64,000 nucleotides of DNA from Amycolatopsis tolypomycina (GCF_900105945.1 NZ_FNSO01000004.1:1798001-1862000), one strand, 5' to 3'. Numbered from the stretch's first letter, positions 1 to 8,741 are shown. Notes: generated by a model not told the origin, from the letters alone. A program made the numbers and translations.

Positions 1-1
1 C

Positions 2-643
2 ACGCTGGACTGGCTGGCCGCCTACGCCCGCGCGGGCGGCCACCTGGTCCTCGGCCCGCGCACCGGCTACGCCGACCACGAGGGGCGGGCGCGGCACGAA
101 TCGGCGCCCGGACGGCTCGTCGACGCCGCCGGCGTCCGGTACGACGAGTTCAGCAACCTCGGCGCCGACGTCCCGCTCAAGCCGGTGCCGGGCAGCCCAC
201 TGGAGCTGCCGCCGGGTGCGGCGGCGACGCGCTGGGTCGACGGCCTGACAGTGCTCGACGCGCAGGTGCTCGCCGAGTACGACCACCCGCACTTCGGCCG
301 CTGGCCCGCGATCACCTCGCGGCCGGAGGGGGACGGGCGGGTGACGTACGTCGGCACGGTCCCGGACGCCGCGTCCGGCCGGGCTTTGGCCGAGTGGCTG
401 GTGCCGCTGCCGTCGCACGCGTGGCCGAACCTGCCGGAGCCCGTGACCGCGACCACCGGGACCGCGCCCGGCGGCCGCCGGGTGCACATCGTCCACAACT
501 GGAGCTGGAACCCCACCACCGTGACCGCGCCCGCGCCGCTGTCCGATCTGCTCGACGGCACGAACGTGCCGACGGGGATGGCCCTGAGCCTCGGCCCGTG
601 GGACGTCCGCGTCTTCGTCGAACGAACCCCTACAAGGAAGTAG
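2..643 (+). CDS. beta-galactosidase, GH42 family, C-terminal part (5' end outside window)
   Basis: The window opens inside this gene, so only the last 213 codons are visible, in the frame beginning at position 2. The visible start (TLDWLAAYARAGGHLVLGPR, followed by GYADHEGRARHE) matches the trimerisation and C-terminal beta-domains of GH42 beta-galactosidases. The catalytic TIM barrel lies upstream and cannot be checked. The end has the usual anti-parallel beta C-terminal domain (VHIVHNWSW). The family hydrolyses terminal beta-galactosides, usually on short oligosaccharides. The stop is 10 bp before the next start codon, so the two genes are probably cotranscribed, and the nearby ROK and LacI regulators fit sugar-controlled expression. 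The family call is fairly secure; the substrate is not known. Confidence 0.8.
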   Translation, partial: TLDWLAAYARAGGHLVLGPRTGYADHEGRARHESAPGRLVDAAGVRYDEFSNLGADVPLKPVPGSPLELPPGAAATRWVDGLTVLDAQVLAEYDHPHFGRWPAITSRPEGDGRVTYVGTVPDAASGRALAEWLVPLPSHAWPNLPEPVTATTGTAPGGRRVHIVHNWSWNPTTVTAPAPLSDLLDGTNVPTGMALSLGPWDVRVFVERTPTRK

Positions 644-653
644 CGAGGTAGCG

Positions 654-2627
654 ATGGTCCCCACCCGACGATCCTTCAAGGCGGTGCTGCTCGTCGTCGT
701 CGCGGCGCTGCTGGGCGCGAGCCCGGCGGCGACCGCGCAGACGAGCGGCCCGACGACGATCTTCCAGCCGACGGCCGCCGCGGGGTACGCCAATCCCGGC
801 GCGATGTACGCGCGGGCGATCACCCTGCACCACAACGGCGAGGCCAACGGGACGCTGTTCTCGACGTTCGAGGTCTACCGGAGCGCGGGTGCCCCGGCGT
901 TCCCGGTGTACCGCAGCGGCGACGCCGGGAAGAGCTGGACGTACGTCTCCCAGGTGACCGACACGGTCAACGGCTACGGCATGCGCTGGAACCCGGAGAT
1001 CTACGAGCTGCCGGACCGGCTCGGCACGCTCCCGGCGGGCACCCTGCTCGTCTCGGGGCTGTCGGTGCCCGCGGACATGCACTCCACCGAGATCCTGCTC
1101 TACGCCAGTACCGATCTCGGGAAGACGTGGAAGCTGCTGAGCTCCGTGGCCAAGGGCGGCGTGGCGTCGGTGTCCGATCCGAACACGCCGATCTGGGAAC
1201 CGGTGCTGCTCATGCGCAACGGCAAGCTGATCGTGTACTACTCCGACCAGCGAGACAACGCGCACCACTCGCAGAAGCTCGTCCACCAGGTCACCACCGA
1301 CGGCCGGACGTGGGGGCCGGTGGTCGACGACGTCGCCTACCCGGCGCAGCGGGCGCGGCCCGGCATGGCGACGGTCGCCGAGCTGCCCGGCGGCCGGTGG
1401 ATCATGACCTACGAGTACTGCAACGCGCCGCAGGGCAGCTGCCCGGTGTACTACAAGATCGCCACCGACCCGGAGAAGTTCGGCCAGGCCGACGACAACC
1501 AGATCGTCCTCGACAACGGCGCGAAGCCGTGCTGCCAGCCGTTCGTCGTCTGGACGCCGTCGGGTGGGCCGCAGGGCACGATCGTGGTCAGCAACGGCGG
1601 CGGGACCGACCTCGCCGTCAACACCGCGGGTGGTGATCCCACGCAGTGGCGGTCGCAGGCGTCCAACGCCCCCGGCGGGTACAGCCGCGGCCTGATGGTG
1701 ATGCCGGACGGCAACACCGTCATGTCGATCACCGGCGGCTGGCACGACAGCACCTACCTCAACACCGTCGAGTTCGCCCTCGACCACGTCGCCCCGGGCC
1801 TTTCGACGGGGGCGACGTACACGCTGACCAACGACCACTCGCGCCTGAACCTGGGCGTCAACGGCTCGTCGGTGGTCCAGCAGAGCGCCGCGACGCCCTG
1901 GGTGATCACCCGCCAGCCGACCGGGTACTTCACGGTGGCCACCGGCGGCCGCGTCCTGTCTGTCGTCGGCGGGTCCACACTGGACGGTGCGTGGCTGGAG
2001 CTGCGCACGCCCTCGCCGGGTTCGGCGACCCAGGAATGGGCGGTCGTCCAGCAGCCGGACGGGACGTACGAGCTGGCGAACCGCAAGAGCGGCAAGCTCC
2101 TGGAGGACCTCGCCTGGGCCACGACGCCGGGCGCCCCGATGGCGCAGTGGTCGGACGCCGACGGCCGCAACCAGCGCTGGACGCTGCACCAGACGGCGCT
2201 GCCGAACCTGACGACCGGCGACTTCACGATCCAGAACAAGCTGGGCAAGTACCTGGAGATCGCGGCCGGTTCGACGGCCCCGGGCACCCAGGCCGACCAG
2301 TGGTGGTACGCCAACCAGCCGTGGCACCTGTGGCGCTTCACCACGGCGAACGGCGGCTACCGGATCGTGAACGCGAAGTCCGGCCTGGCCCTGACCGACA
2401 CCCACCCGGCGGCCGGCGAGGCGATCACCCAGACGGCCGTCGACCCGGGCAACGCCCAGCAGGTGTGGACGCTGGTGCCGAGCGGGGACCAGACGCTGAT
2501 CAAGAACGCGGGCAGCGGCCGGTACATCACCATCGCAGGCGGCTCGCCGTCGAACCTGGCGAAGGCGGTGTCCTGGACGAAGATCGAGACGCCTGACCAG
2601 TTCTGGACGGTGCGCCGGATCAACTGA
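654..2627 (+). CDS. secreted sialidase-like (Asp-box) protein with C-terminal ricin-type lectin domains
   Basis: The 657-residue protein starts with a twin-Arg/hydrophobic signal peptide (about residues 1-29, cleavage after ATAQ region). An N-terminal beta-propeller of the sialidase/BNR type follows, with Asp-boxes SGDAGKSW near residue 87 and STDLGKTW near residue 152. From about residue 390 two ricin B-type beta-trefoils are seen, with repeated Q-x-W-like motifs (QEW, NQRW, QQVW). It probably binds and may hydrolyse an extracellular polysaccharide; related propellers include exo-arabinanases and sialidases, and the exact activity cannot be read from the sequence. GAGG five bases before the ATG supports the start. 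It follows the GH42 gene by 10 bp and is followed by a strong hairpin, so the pair probably ends one transcript. The domain architecture is certain; the substrate is unknown. Confidence 0.75.
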   Translation: MVPTRRSFKAVLLVVVAALLGASPAATAQTSGPTTIFQPTAAAGYANPGAMYARAITLHHNGEANGTLFSTFEVYRSAGAPAFPVYRSGDAGKSWTYVSQVTDTVNGYGMRWNPEIYELPDRLGTLPAGTLLVSGLSVPADMHSTEILLYASTDLGKTWKLLSSVAKGGVASVSDPNTPIWEPVLLMRNGKLIVYYSDQRDNAHHSQKLVHQVTTDGRTWGPVVDDVAYPAQRARPGMATVAELPGGRWIMTYEYCNAPQGSCPVYYKIATDPEKFGQADDNQIVLDNGAKPCCQPFVVWTPSGGPQGTIVVSNGGGTDLAVNTAGGDPTQWRSQASNAPGGYSRGLMVMPDGNTVMSITGGWHDSTYLNTVEFALDHVAPGLSTGATYTLTNDHSRLNLGVNGSSVVQQSAATPWVITRQPTGYFTVATGGRVLSVVGGSTLDGAWLELRTPSPGSATQEWAVVQQPDGTYELANRKSGKLLEDLAWATTPGAPMAQWSDADGRNQRWTLHQTALPNLTTGDFTIQNKLGKYLEIAAGSTAPGTQADQWWYANQPWHLWRFTTANGGYRIVNAKSGLALTDTHPAAGEAITQTAVDPGNAQQVWTLVPSGDQTLIKNAGSGRYITIAGGSPSNLAKAVSWTKIETPDQFWTVRRIN

Positions 2628-2636
2628 GGCCCCCGC

Positions 2637-2667
2637 GGGTGGTGCGGTGGCTCCCGCCGCACCACCC
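2637..2667. terminator. bidirectional hairpin terminator between convergent genes
   Basis: A perfect 11-bp stem (GGGTGGTGCGG at 2637-2647 pairing with 2657-2667) with a 9-nt loop lies between the stop of the secreted lectin protein and the stop of the ROK gene on the other strand. There is no long T run, which is normal for high-GC actinobacteria. Confidence 0.7.
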
Positions 2668-2691
2668 GGCCGGCCCAGCGCGGCCGCCGCG

Positions 2692-3894
2692 TCAGCGCGC
2701 GGCGGCCGCCACCGCACGGGCGCGGTCGGCCAGCCGGGCGGTGGCGTGCAGCACCGTCACGACCGAGCCGAGTGCGACCGCGCGGTCGCCCAGCTGTCCT
2801 TTGCAGACAGTCACCTGTGCGCCGGCGAAAGGGAGGGCGTCGCGCAGGAGCGCGCTGCGCAGTGGTGGCAGCAGAAGCTCGTAGGCGGCGGCGAGCTCGC
2901 CGCCGATGATCACGCGGTCCGGGTTGACCAGGTTGCCCAGGACGGCGATGGCCGTGCCGAGGCGGTGGCCCGCGTCGGTGAGCACCCGGACGCAGGCGCG
3001 GTCGCCCGCGAGGGCGTGCCGGATGAGGTCGACGGCCGTGAGCTCGGTGCCGTGGCGGGCGCGCAGCTGGTCGAGCAGCGCCGGCAGGCTGACGTACGTC
3101 TCGAGGCAGCCGCGGTTGCCGCAGCGGCAGATCCGGCCGGCCGGGTCGACGGTCATGTGCCCGAACTCCGCGGCCGTGCCGCACGAACCGCGGAACAGCC
3201 TGCCGCCCAGGACGAAGCCGGCGCCGATGCCGGTGCCGAGCTTGACGTAGACGGCGACCTGGGCGCCCTGGCCCGCGCCCCAGGTGACTTCGGCCAGCGC
3301 GCCGAGGTTGCCGACGTTGTCGACGATCACGGGCAGGCCGAGCAGGGCGCCGAGCTCCTCGGCCGGCCGCAGCCCGACCCAGCTCGGCGCGATGCTGGAC
3401 GAGCCGACCGTGCCCGTCAGCGTGTTGACCGGTCCCGGCAGCCCGGCCCCGACGCCGAGCACCATGCTCTGCTTGACCCCCGCGGCGGCGAGCGCGTCCC
3501 GCGCGAGCGTGGCCGCGATCCGCAGCGCGTCCCGGGCGTCGTGGTCGCGGTCGAGCGGGCGGAGCTGCTCGGCCAGCACCGTGTGCGCCAGATCGGCGAC
3601 GATCACGCGGATGTGCGTGTGCCCGAAGTCGATGCCGACGACGGCGCCGGCGGCGGGGTTGAGGGTGAGCAGGGTGCCCGGCCGGCCCTGTTTCGGCGGC
3701 CCGCCGGGACCCGGGCTGCCGTTCTCCACGATCAGGCCGTCCTGGTACAGCGCGCCGACGACGTTCGACACCGTGGCCCGCGAGACGTCCAGCAGGCGCG
3801 CGATGTCCGCCCGGGTCAGGGGACCGCGGGTGCGGAGGAGCTCGACCACCCGTTCGTGATTTCCCGGCCGGGTCCCCGGGCGCTGTGTCACCAC
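2692..3894 (-). CDS. ROK family transcriptional repressor
   Basis: The 400-residue protein (from GTG 3894) has an N-terminal winged helix-turn-helix (LTRADIARLLDVSRATVSNVV) and a C-terminal ROK/sugar-kinase fold. The phosphate loop is IDFGHTH, then YVKLGTGIGAGF, and the ROK zinc signature C-x-C-G-x-x-G-C-x-E is present as CRCGNRGCLE. This is the architecture of NagC/XylR-type repressors that sense a sugar or sugar phosphate. It is convergent with the GH42/lectin genes and is a plausible regulator of them. The open frame extends upstream to 4041, but the extension is not conserved-looking. A TTGTCG-N17-TACATC promoter ends four bases before GTG 3894, so a leaderless start at 3894 (or 3891) is chosen. 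The function as a regulator is well supported; the ligand is unknown. Confidence 0.8.
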   Translation of the reverse strand: MVTQRPGTRPGNHERVVELLRTRGPLTRADIARLLDVSRATVSNVVGALYQDGLIVENGSPGPGGPPKQGRPGTLLTLNPAAGAVVGIDFGHTHIRVIVADLAHTVLAEQLRPLDRDHDARDALRIAATLARDALAAAGVKQSMVLGVGAGLPGPVNTLTGTVGSSSIAPSWVGLRPAEELGALLGLPVIVDNVGNLGALAEVTWGAGQGAQVAVYVKLGTGIGAGFVLGGRLFRGSCGTAAEFGHMTVDPAGRICRCGNRGCLETYVSLPALLDQLRARHGTELTAVDLIRHALAGDRACVRVLTDAGHRLGTAIAVLGNLVNPDRVIIGGELAAAYELLLPPLRSALLRDALPFAGAQVTVCKGQLGDRAVALGSVVTVLHATARLADRARAVAAAAR

Positions 3895-3900
3895 ACCCGA

Positions 3901-3929
3901 GATGTACCCGGTCGCCGCCGAAACGACAA
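3901..3929 (-). promoter_or_regulatory. promoter of the ROK gene (leaderless)
   Basis: On the minus strand TTGTCG (3924-3929) and TACATC (3901-3906) are separated by exactly 17 bp. Transcription would begin at about 3894-3891, on the GTG start codon itself. There is no ribosome-binding site upstream of the GTG, consistent with a leaderless mRNA. Confidence 0.5.
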
Positions 3930-4229
3930 GGATTGAACATATTCGACGGCATTCGACTGCGGGTGACGACTTTTCGGGCAGTTTTGTCCAGCTGGTTGAC
4001 ACATTGGGGCCCGTGGTTCCAGCATCAATGCTGCCGAGCAAGCGGTCAAACGATCACCGGATGCGTACCGGCGGCCGCGGCTCACCCGTTCGAACCACTC
4101 TCGCCCAAGGATGTGCGGATGTGAAACAGAACCGGTATCCCGGCGCCCTGCGCGCCGCACCCCGCTAGCCCCGTTGCCGACGCGGAGACCGCCGAAGCTC
4201 GATCGGCGGTCCGGGTGCCTTCCGCCGGA

Positions 4230-4245
4230 GTGTTAGCGCTAACAC
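4230..4245. promoter_or_regulatory. LacI-family operator, perfect palindrome
   Basis: GTGTTAGCGCTAACAC is a perfect 16-bp palindrome with the central CG typical of LacI-family operators. It lies 79 bp before the start of the LacI gene at 4324 and is probably its autoregulatory site. The rest of 3930-4323 holds no convincing gene. A TTGACA at 3996-4001 is seen, but its -10 partner is poor. Confidence 0.7.
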
Positions 4246-4323
4246 TGATCGCTCCCCGGAAACGGCCACCGCGTCGCCGCGGCTTTTCGAGCGGAAATGC
4301 GTGCCGTCCCCACGGAGGTGACC

Positions 4324-5346
4324 ATGACTGTCCTCGACCTTTCCGATCCGCGGCCGACCCTGGCCGACGTGGCCAGGGTCGCCGGTGTCTCGTCGGCCAC
4401 GGCGTCCCGGGTGCTCAACGGTTTTCCCCAGGTGCGCGCCGAGACCCGGCGCCAGGTCGAACAGGCCGTGCGGTCGCTCGGCTACGTCCGGCAGCGCGCG
4501 GCCCGCGCGGGGGAGGGGCAGCGGACCGGCACGGTCGCCGTCGTCATGTGTGAAGACGGCCTGCGGCTGTTCTCCGACCCGTTCTTCGGCCGGATCATGG
4601 GCGGCATCAACCGCGTGTTCACCGCCGCGGGCGTGCAGGTCGTGGTGCTGATGATGCCGTCGGCCGGCCAGGCCGCCACCTTCCGCTACCTCGGCGGCGG
4701 CCACGTCGACGGGGCGCTGTTCGTGAGCACGCACGCGCGGTACACGACGGCGTTGTCCCACGCCGATCTCCCGGTGGTCAGCGCGGGGCGGCCGATGGTG
4801 CCGGATCCTGCCCAGTGCACGTACGTCGACGTCGACAACCGCGGCGGCGCCGAGGCGGCGGTACGGCACCTGCTCGCCGCCGGGCGACGGCGGATCGCCA
4901 CGGTCGCCGGCCCGAAGGACATGGCGCCGGGCCGCGACCGGCTCGCCGGCTACGCCGCCGCGATCTCCGGCTCGGCTCTCGTCGACCCGGGGCTGGTGGC
5001 CCACGGCGACTTCGGCCAGGCCTCCGGCGAGCACGCGACGCGGCAGCTGCTCGACCGGAGGCCCGACCTGGACGCGGTGTTCGCCGCCTCCGACGTGATG
5101 GCGGTGGGCGTGCTCCGGGCCCTGCGCCGCACTGGCCGCCGGGTGCCCGACGACGTGGCGGTGATCGGGTTCGACAACGCGCCGGTGTCGCGGAGGACGG
5201 ATCCGCCGTTGACGACGGTGAGCCAGCCGGTGGAGGCGCTGGGGGCGCGGGCGGCGGGCGAGCTGCTCGCGGTGCTCGACGGGACCGTGCGGCAGCCGCG
5301 CCGGGTGGTGCTGGGGACGAGCCTGGTGGTCCGGGCTTCGGCGTGA
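4324..5346 (+). CDS. LacI family transcriptional regulator
   Basis: The 340-residue protein has the canonical N-terminal LacI helix-turn-helix (PTLADVARVAGVSSATASRVL) followed by the hinge helix and a periplasmic-binding-protein-like sensor domain. The sensor ends with the family signature VIGFDNAPVSRRTDPPLTTV. It binds DNA as a dimer and responds to a sugar ligand. An earlier in-frame ATG exists at 4297, but the strong GGAGGTG at 4314-4320 fixes the start at ATG 4324. The perfect operator at 4230-4245 suggests autoregulation. It is followed by a second LacI-like gene that lacks the DNA-binding domain. The ligand cannot be deduced; nearby glycoside hydrolase and lectin genes suggest a galactoside or plant oligosaccharide. 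Confidence 0.9.
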   Translation: MTVLDLSDPRPTLADVARVAGVSSATASRVLNGFPQVRAETRRQVEQAVRSLGYVRQRAARAGEGQRTGTVAVVMCEDGLRLFSDPFFGRIMGGINRVFTAAGVQVVVLMMPSAGQAATFRYLGGGHVDGALFVSTHARYTTALSHADLPVVSAGRPMVPDPAQCTYVDVDNRGGAEAAVRHLLAAGRRRIATVAGPKDMAPGRDRLAGYAAAISGSALVDPGLVAHGDFGQASGEHATRQLLDRRPDLDAVFAASDVMAVGVLRALRRTGRRVPDDVAVIGFDNAPVSRRTDPPLTTVSQPVEALGARAAGELLAVLDGTVRQPRRVVLGTSLVVRASA

Positions 5347-5390
5347 GCGCGCGGCCGCCGGGAGGCGGCAAGCTACACTGGCGCGTACGT

Positions 5391-5414
5391 GTTACTGAGC
5401 GGTCGCTTAGTGAC
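5391..5414. promoter_or_regulatory. TetR-type operator-like imperfect palindrome
   Basis: The two halves GTTACTGAGCGG and TCGCTTAGTGAC are inverted repeats matching at 9 of 12 positions, with the core ACTGAGCGGTCGCTTAGT. The layout resembles TetR-family operators. A TACACT -10-like hexamer lies just upstream at 5374-5379. No TetR gene is present in the window, so the binding protein would be encoded elsewhere. Confidence 0.4.
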
Positions 5415-5493
5415 CTTGTTCACGAGGTGCCCGGCACGGCAGGCGGCAGGTGGGCCGCCGGGCCGGCAGGTGCCCAGGTCGGAGCTGTTTCCG
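5409..5493 (+). other. leader element also found upstream of the NRPS operon
   Basis: Two blocks in this 5' leader, AGTGACCTTGTTCACGA (5409-5425) and CTGTTTCCG (5485-5493), recur in the same order and with similar spacing at 14842-14931 upstream of NRPS1. GGCGG-containing sequence lies between them in both copies. It may be a shared regulatory or RNA element. Its function is unknown, and similarity by chance in GC-rich DNA is not excluded. Confidence 0.3.
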
Positions 5494-5616
5494 CCGTGGA
5501 TGGCGGGTGGCTGACGGGCGTCGCGAACGGGGGTGTTGCCGACGTCAAGGTGACCATTTCCGGTCGTTGTGGTGACCTCGGAGTGACACGTGAGTGACCG
5601 GTGAGGGGTGGGCAGC

Positions 5617-6498
5617 GTGCAGGAACGGACAGCGGGGGATCCCTGTGGTGGCACGGCCGTCGTGCTGCCCGACCCGGCGCGCTCGATCGGCGTGCTCACC
5701 TCGACACTGGCCACGCTCGGCAACAGCCGGACGCTCGACGCCATCGCGCGCTCGGCCGCGGCCGAGGGGTACGCGATCAAGCTGATGCCGCTGGGCAGGC
5801 CGACTCGCGACGGGGTCACCGACGCCTTCCGGGAACTGCGGAACCACGACGTCGACGGCCTGGTCGTGCTGGTCGAGGAATACGACCTGGATTGGCCGGG
5901 AATCGTTTTCCCGCAAGCCATCCCGGTCGTCGTCGTCGATTCCAACGCCCGCGCCGGCTACCCGACGGTGGACACCGACCAGGCGCAGGGGGCGGTGCTC
6001 GCGACCGAGCACCTGCTCAAGCTCGGCCACGAGACCGTCTGGCACATCGCGGGTCCGACGGACTCCTTCGCGGCCGAGCACCGGCAGGGGGCCTGGCGGC
6101 AGACGCTGACCCGGTTCGACCGCACGGTGCCGTTGCCGGTGGTCGGCGACTGGACGGCCGAGTCGGGGTACACGCTCGGCCGGGTGCTGGCCCACGACCC
6201 CGCGGTGACGGCGGTCTTCGCGGCCAACGACCAGATGGCGCTGGGGCTGTTGCGGGCGTTGCACGAAGCCGGCCGTTCGGTGCCGGGCGAGGTCAGCGTC
6301 GTGGGCTTCGACGACATGGTGGAGGCGGCGAGTTTCTGGCCGCCGCTGACGACCGTCCGGCAGTCGTTCGCCGAACTCGGCCGCCAGGTGGTGCGGACGC
6401 TGCTCGACGAGGTCAGGTCGGGTGCCAGGGCCGTGACGCTCGAACGGGTTCCGGTGTCGCTGGTGGTCCGCGGCAGCACCGGCCGGCCGCCGTGGTGA
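5617..6498 (+). CDS. LacI-type sugar-binding sensor protein lacking the helix-turn-helix
   Basis: The roughly 293-residue protein matches the effector domain of LacI repressors from its first strand (SIGVLTSTLATLGNSRTLDA) to the signature VVGFDDMVEAASFWPPLTTV. The usual 60-residue N-terminal DNA-binding and hinge region is absent. An in-frame stop at 5602-5604 closes the frame just upstream, and the preceding 250 bp do not encode a helix-turn-helix in any frame. GAGGGG at 5603-5608 favours GTG 5617; GTG 5608 is an alternative. There is no signal peptide, so it should be cytoplasmic. It may bind a sugar and modulate the adjacent complete LacI protein by heterodimerisation, or be a decayed paralogue with an intact sensor. 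The family is clear; the role is unknown. Confidence 0.75.
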   Translation: MQERTAGDPCGGTAVVLPDPARSIGVLTSTLATLGNSRTLDAIARSAAAEGYAIKLMPLGRPTRDGVTDAFRELRNHDVDGLVVLVEEYDLDWPGIVFPQAIPVVVVDSNARAGYPTVDTDQAQGAVLATEHLLKLGHETVWHIAGPTDSFAAEHRQGAWRQTLTRFDRTVPLPVVGDWTAESGYTLGRVLAHDPAVTAVFAANDQMALGLLRALHEAGRSVPGEVSVVGFDDMVEAASFWPPLTTVRQSFAELGRQVVRTLLDEVRSGARAVTLERVPVSLVVRGSTGRPPW

Positions 6499-6591
6499 CA
6501 GGCCGGCGTGAGAACGGTGTGAAGCCGTTCGCGCATCGCTGGTTTTTGCTCGCTCTTCGCGATTGAATACATCGAATCGTGCGGCCGCGTG

Positions 6592-6620
6592 TTGACACGC
6601 CGGGCCGTGCAAACGGATGC
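6592..6620 (+). promoter_or_regulatory. possible promoter of the SRPBCC-ligase gene
   Basis: TTGACA (6592-6597) is followed after 18 bp by GATGCT (6616-6621 region), a weak -10 match. The 6499-6671 gap is otherwise empty of genes. A start here would give a leader of about 45 nt before ATG 6672. Confidence 0.3.
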
Positions 6621-6671
6621 TCGGCGGAGCGGCCGAAAGGCCGAACAGGACCGACGAGGGGGAGCCGAGTC

Positions 6672-6710
6672 ATGACCACCGTGCCGGCGCCACCTCCCGT
6701 CCCGTCCTGA
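6672..6710 (+). CDS. 12-codon leader ORF overlapping the SRPBCC-ligase start
   Basis: ATG 6672 has the only good ribosome-binding site here (GAGGGGGAG eight bases upstream) and encodes MTTVPAPPPVPS. Its stop overlaps the next ATG as TGATG (6708-6712). The main ORF has no ribosome-binding site of its own at 6710, so it is probably translated by reinitiation. Alternatively, a base error or frameshift splits one gene whose true N-terminus is this peptide. Confidence 0.35.
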   Translation: MTTVPAPPPVPS

Positions 6711-8734
6711 TGGAACCGGAACTGATCGAGATCACCGCCACCGTCCCGCACGAACCCGCGGCGGTGTGGACGATCGTCGGCAGCCCCCACCTCTACCCAC
6801 GGTTCGTCCGCGGCATCACCTCGTGCGAACCGGTTTCCGAGGCCACCGGCCGGGGCGCCCGCTACCGGTTCCGCGCCGGCGGCGCGGGCGAAGCCGAGAT
6901 CTTCGTGCACCGCCGGGACGAACACCTGGCCTGGTCGAGCGTCGAGGGCACGCCGCACCGGATGTCCGTCGTGCTGCGCCCGGTGCCGGACGGCTGCGCG
7001 ATCACCGTCCTGCTCACGCTGCTCGACGGCCGGTCGCCCGCGGTCCCGCGGGTCCGCCAGCGGATCCTCGACGCGATCGCGGCCATCAGCGACCACCTCG
7101 GCGGTGTCCCGGCGGCGGACCCGCTGCCGCCCCGGCCGTCCAAACGGGAGTTCGCGCGGATCCTGGTCAAGGCCGGCGTCCTCACCCCCGCCCAGCCCGC
7201 CGGGCTGCTGCGGCAGCTGCGGTCGGTGAGCCGGTGGGGCTCGACGCTGGCCGGCGGCTACGAGGCGGTGGCGCGCCGCGCGCCGGAGTCCCTCGCGCTG
7301 TGCGACGAGCGTTCCGAGCGGACGTTCGGCGAGCTCGACGAGCGCACCACGCGGCTGGCCGCGGTGCTGAAGCGCTACGACGTCACCGAGGGCTCACGGG
7401 TACTCCTGATGTGCCGCAACCACAACGCGATGGTCGAGGCGATGATCGCCTGCAGCAAGCTGGGTGCGGACGTGGCACTGATGAACACCGGGCTGGCGCT
7501 CGGCCAGGCCGCCGAGTTCACGCTGCGGCACGGGTCCCAGCTGGTGCTCGCCGACGCCGAGTTCGCCGGCCTGCGCGGCCGGCTGCCGTCGGAGATCCCG
7601 CAGCTGTGGACGTGGCCGCCCGGCAACGGGTGGCACGGGTCGACCATCGAGGAGCTGATCGAGGCCGAGCCGCTCGCCCGGATCGCCCCGCCCACCAAGC
7701 CCGGCCGGCTCGTCGTGCTCACCTCGGGCACGTCCGGCCCGCCGAAGGGCGCGCGCCGCCCGACGCCGAACAACGTCGCCGACGCCGCCGCGGTGCTGTC
7801 GGAGATCCCGTTGCGGGCCGGGGAACCGATCCTGGTCGCCGCGCCGCTGTTCCACACCTGGGGCCTGGCCGCGCTCCAGCTCGCCATGGCGCTGCGGGCG
7901 GGGCTGGTGCTGCCGCGGCGGTTCGACCCGGAAGCGACGCTGGCGATGATCGAGCGCCAGCGGTGCACGGCGTTGTTCGCGGTGCCGACGATGCTGCGCC
8001 GGCTGCTGGACCTGCCGGAGAAGACGCGGGCCCGCTACGACCTTTCCTCGCTGCGCGTGGTCGCCAGCTCCGGCGCCGGCCTGCCGGGGCGGCTCGGCGA
8101 GGAGTTCATGGACGCCTTCGGCGACATCCTCTACAACCTCTACGGCTCCACGGAGGTCTCGTGGGCGGCGATCGCCGGACCCCGCGACCTCCGCGCGGCC
8201 CGCGGCACGGCGGGCCGCCCGCCGATCGGCACCGCGATCCGCGTCCTCGACCGCGCGGGCGAGCCGGTGCCGCCGGGCGCGACCGGCCGGCTCTACGTCG
8301 GCAACCGCCTGCTGTTCGACGGGTACACCGACGGCGAGCAGCTGGACGTCCGCGACGGGCTGATGGACACCGGCGACCGCGGGTACGTCGACGCGAACGG
8401 CCTGCTGTTCGTCCAGGGCCGCGAGGACGAGATGATCGTCTCCGGCGGCGAGAACGTGGCGCCGGCCCCGGTGGAGGAAGTCCTGCTCACGCTGCCCGAG
8501 GTTCGCGAGGCGGCGGTGGTCGGCGTCCGCGACGCCAAGTACGGCCAGCGCCTCGCGGCCTACCTCGTGCTGATGCCGGGCGCCCAGCTGGACGCCGACA
8601 CGGTCCGGTCGCACGTGCGCGAGCGGCTCGCCCGGTTCGCGGTGCCGCGGGACGTCGTGTTCGTCGAAGAGCTGCCGCGCAACGCGACGGGTAAGGTCGT
8701 GAAGCGGGCCCTGCGCCGCAACTACCGCTGGTGA
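6710..8734 (+). CDS. SRPBCC-domain / acyl-CoA synthetase (AMP-binding) fusion protein
   Basis: The 674-residue protein joins an N-terminal SRPBCC (START-like, ligand-cavity) domain, about residues 1-130, to a class I adenylate-forming enzyme. The AMP-binding core motif is [14 protein letters not shown] and the later motif is LYGSTE. The C-terminal subdomain has [24 protein letters not shown] and the catalytic lysine in NATGKVVKR. It should activate a fatty or other carboxylic acid to its acyl-adenylate and transfer it to CoA. The SRPBCC part may bind the acyl substrate. There is no carrier protein nearby, which argues against a role in the NRPS pathway. The start at 6710 is chosen because the frame upstream lacks homology; translation is probably coupled to the leader ORF. 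The acyl specificity is unknown. Confidence 0.8.
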   Translation: MEPELIEITATVPHEPAAVWTIVGSPHLYPRFVRGITSCEPVSEATGRGARYRFRAGGAGEAEIFVHRRDEHLAWSSVEGTPHRMSVVLRPVPDGCAITVLLTLLDGRSPAVPRVRQRILDAIAAISDHLGGVPAADPLPPRPSKREFARILVKAGVLTPAQPAGLLRQLRSVSRWGSTLAGGYEAVARRAPESLALCDERSERTFGELDERTTRLAAVLKRYDVTEGSRVLLMCRNHNAMVEAMIACSKLGADVALMNTGLALGQAAEFTLRHGSQLVLADAEFAGLRGRLPSEIPQLWTWPPGNGWHGSTIEELIEAEPLARIAPPTKPGRLVVLTSGTSGPPKGARRPTPNNVADAAAVLSEIPLRAGEPILVAAPLFHTWGLAALQLAMALRAGLVLPRRFDPEATLAMIERQRCTALFAVPTMLRRLLDLPEKTRARYDLSSLRVVASSGAGLPGRLGEEFMDAFGDILYNLYGSTEVSWAAIAGPRDLRAARGTAGRPPIGTAIRVLDRAGEPVPPGATGRLYVGNRLLFDGYTDGEQLDVRDGLMDTGDRGYVDANGLLFVQGREDEMIVSGGENVAPAPVEEVLLTLPEVREAAVVGVRDAKYGQRLAAYLVLMPGAQLDADTVRSHVRERLARFAVPRDVVFVEELPRNATGKVVKRALRRNYRW

Positions 8735-8741
8735 CGGCCCG

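Noticed and set aside
6710..8734. Acyl-CoA/AMP ligase as a fatty-acid starter for the NRPS
   Set aside because: The NRPS begins with an A domain and has no starter C domain or separate acyl carrier, and the ligase is 6 kb away in another transcription unit.
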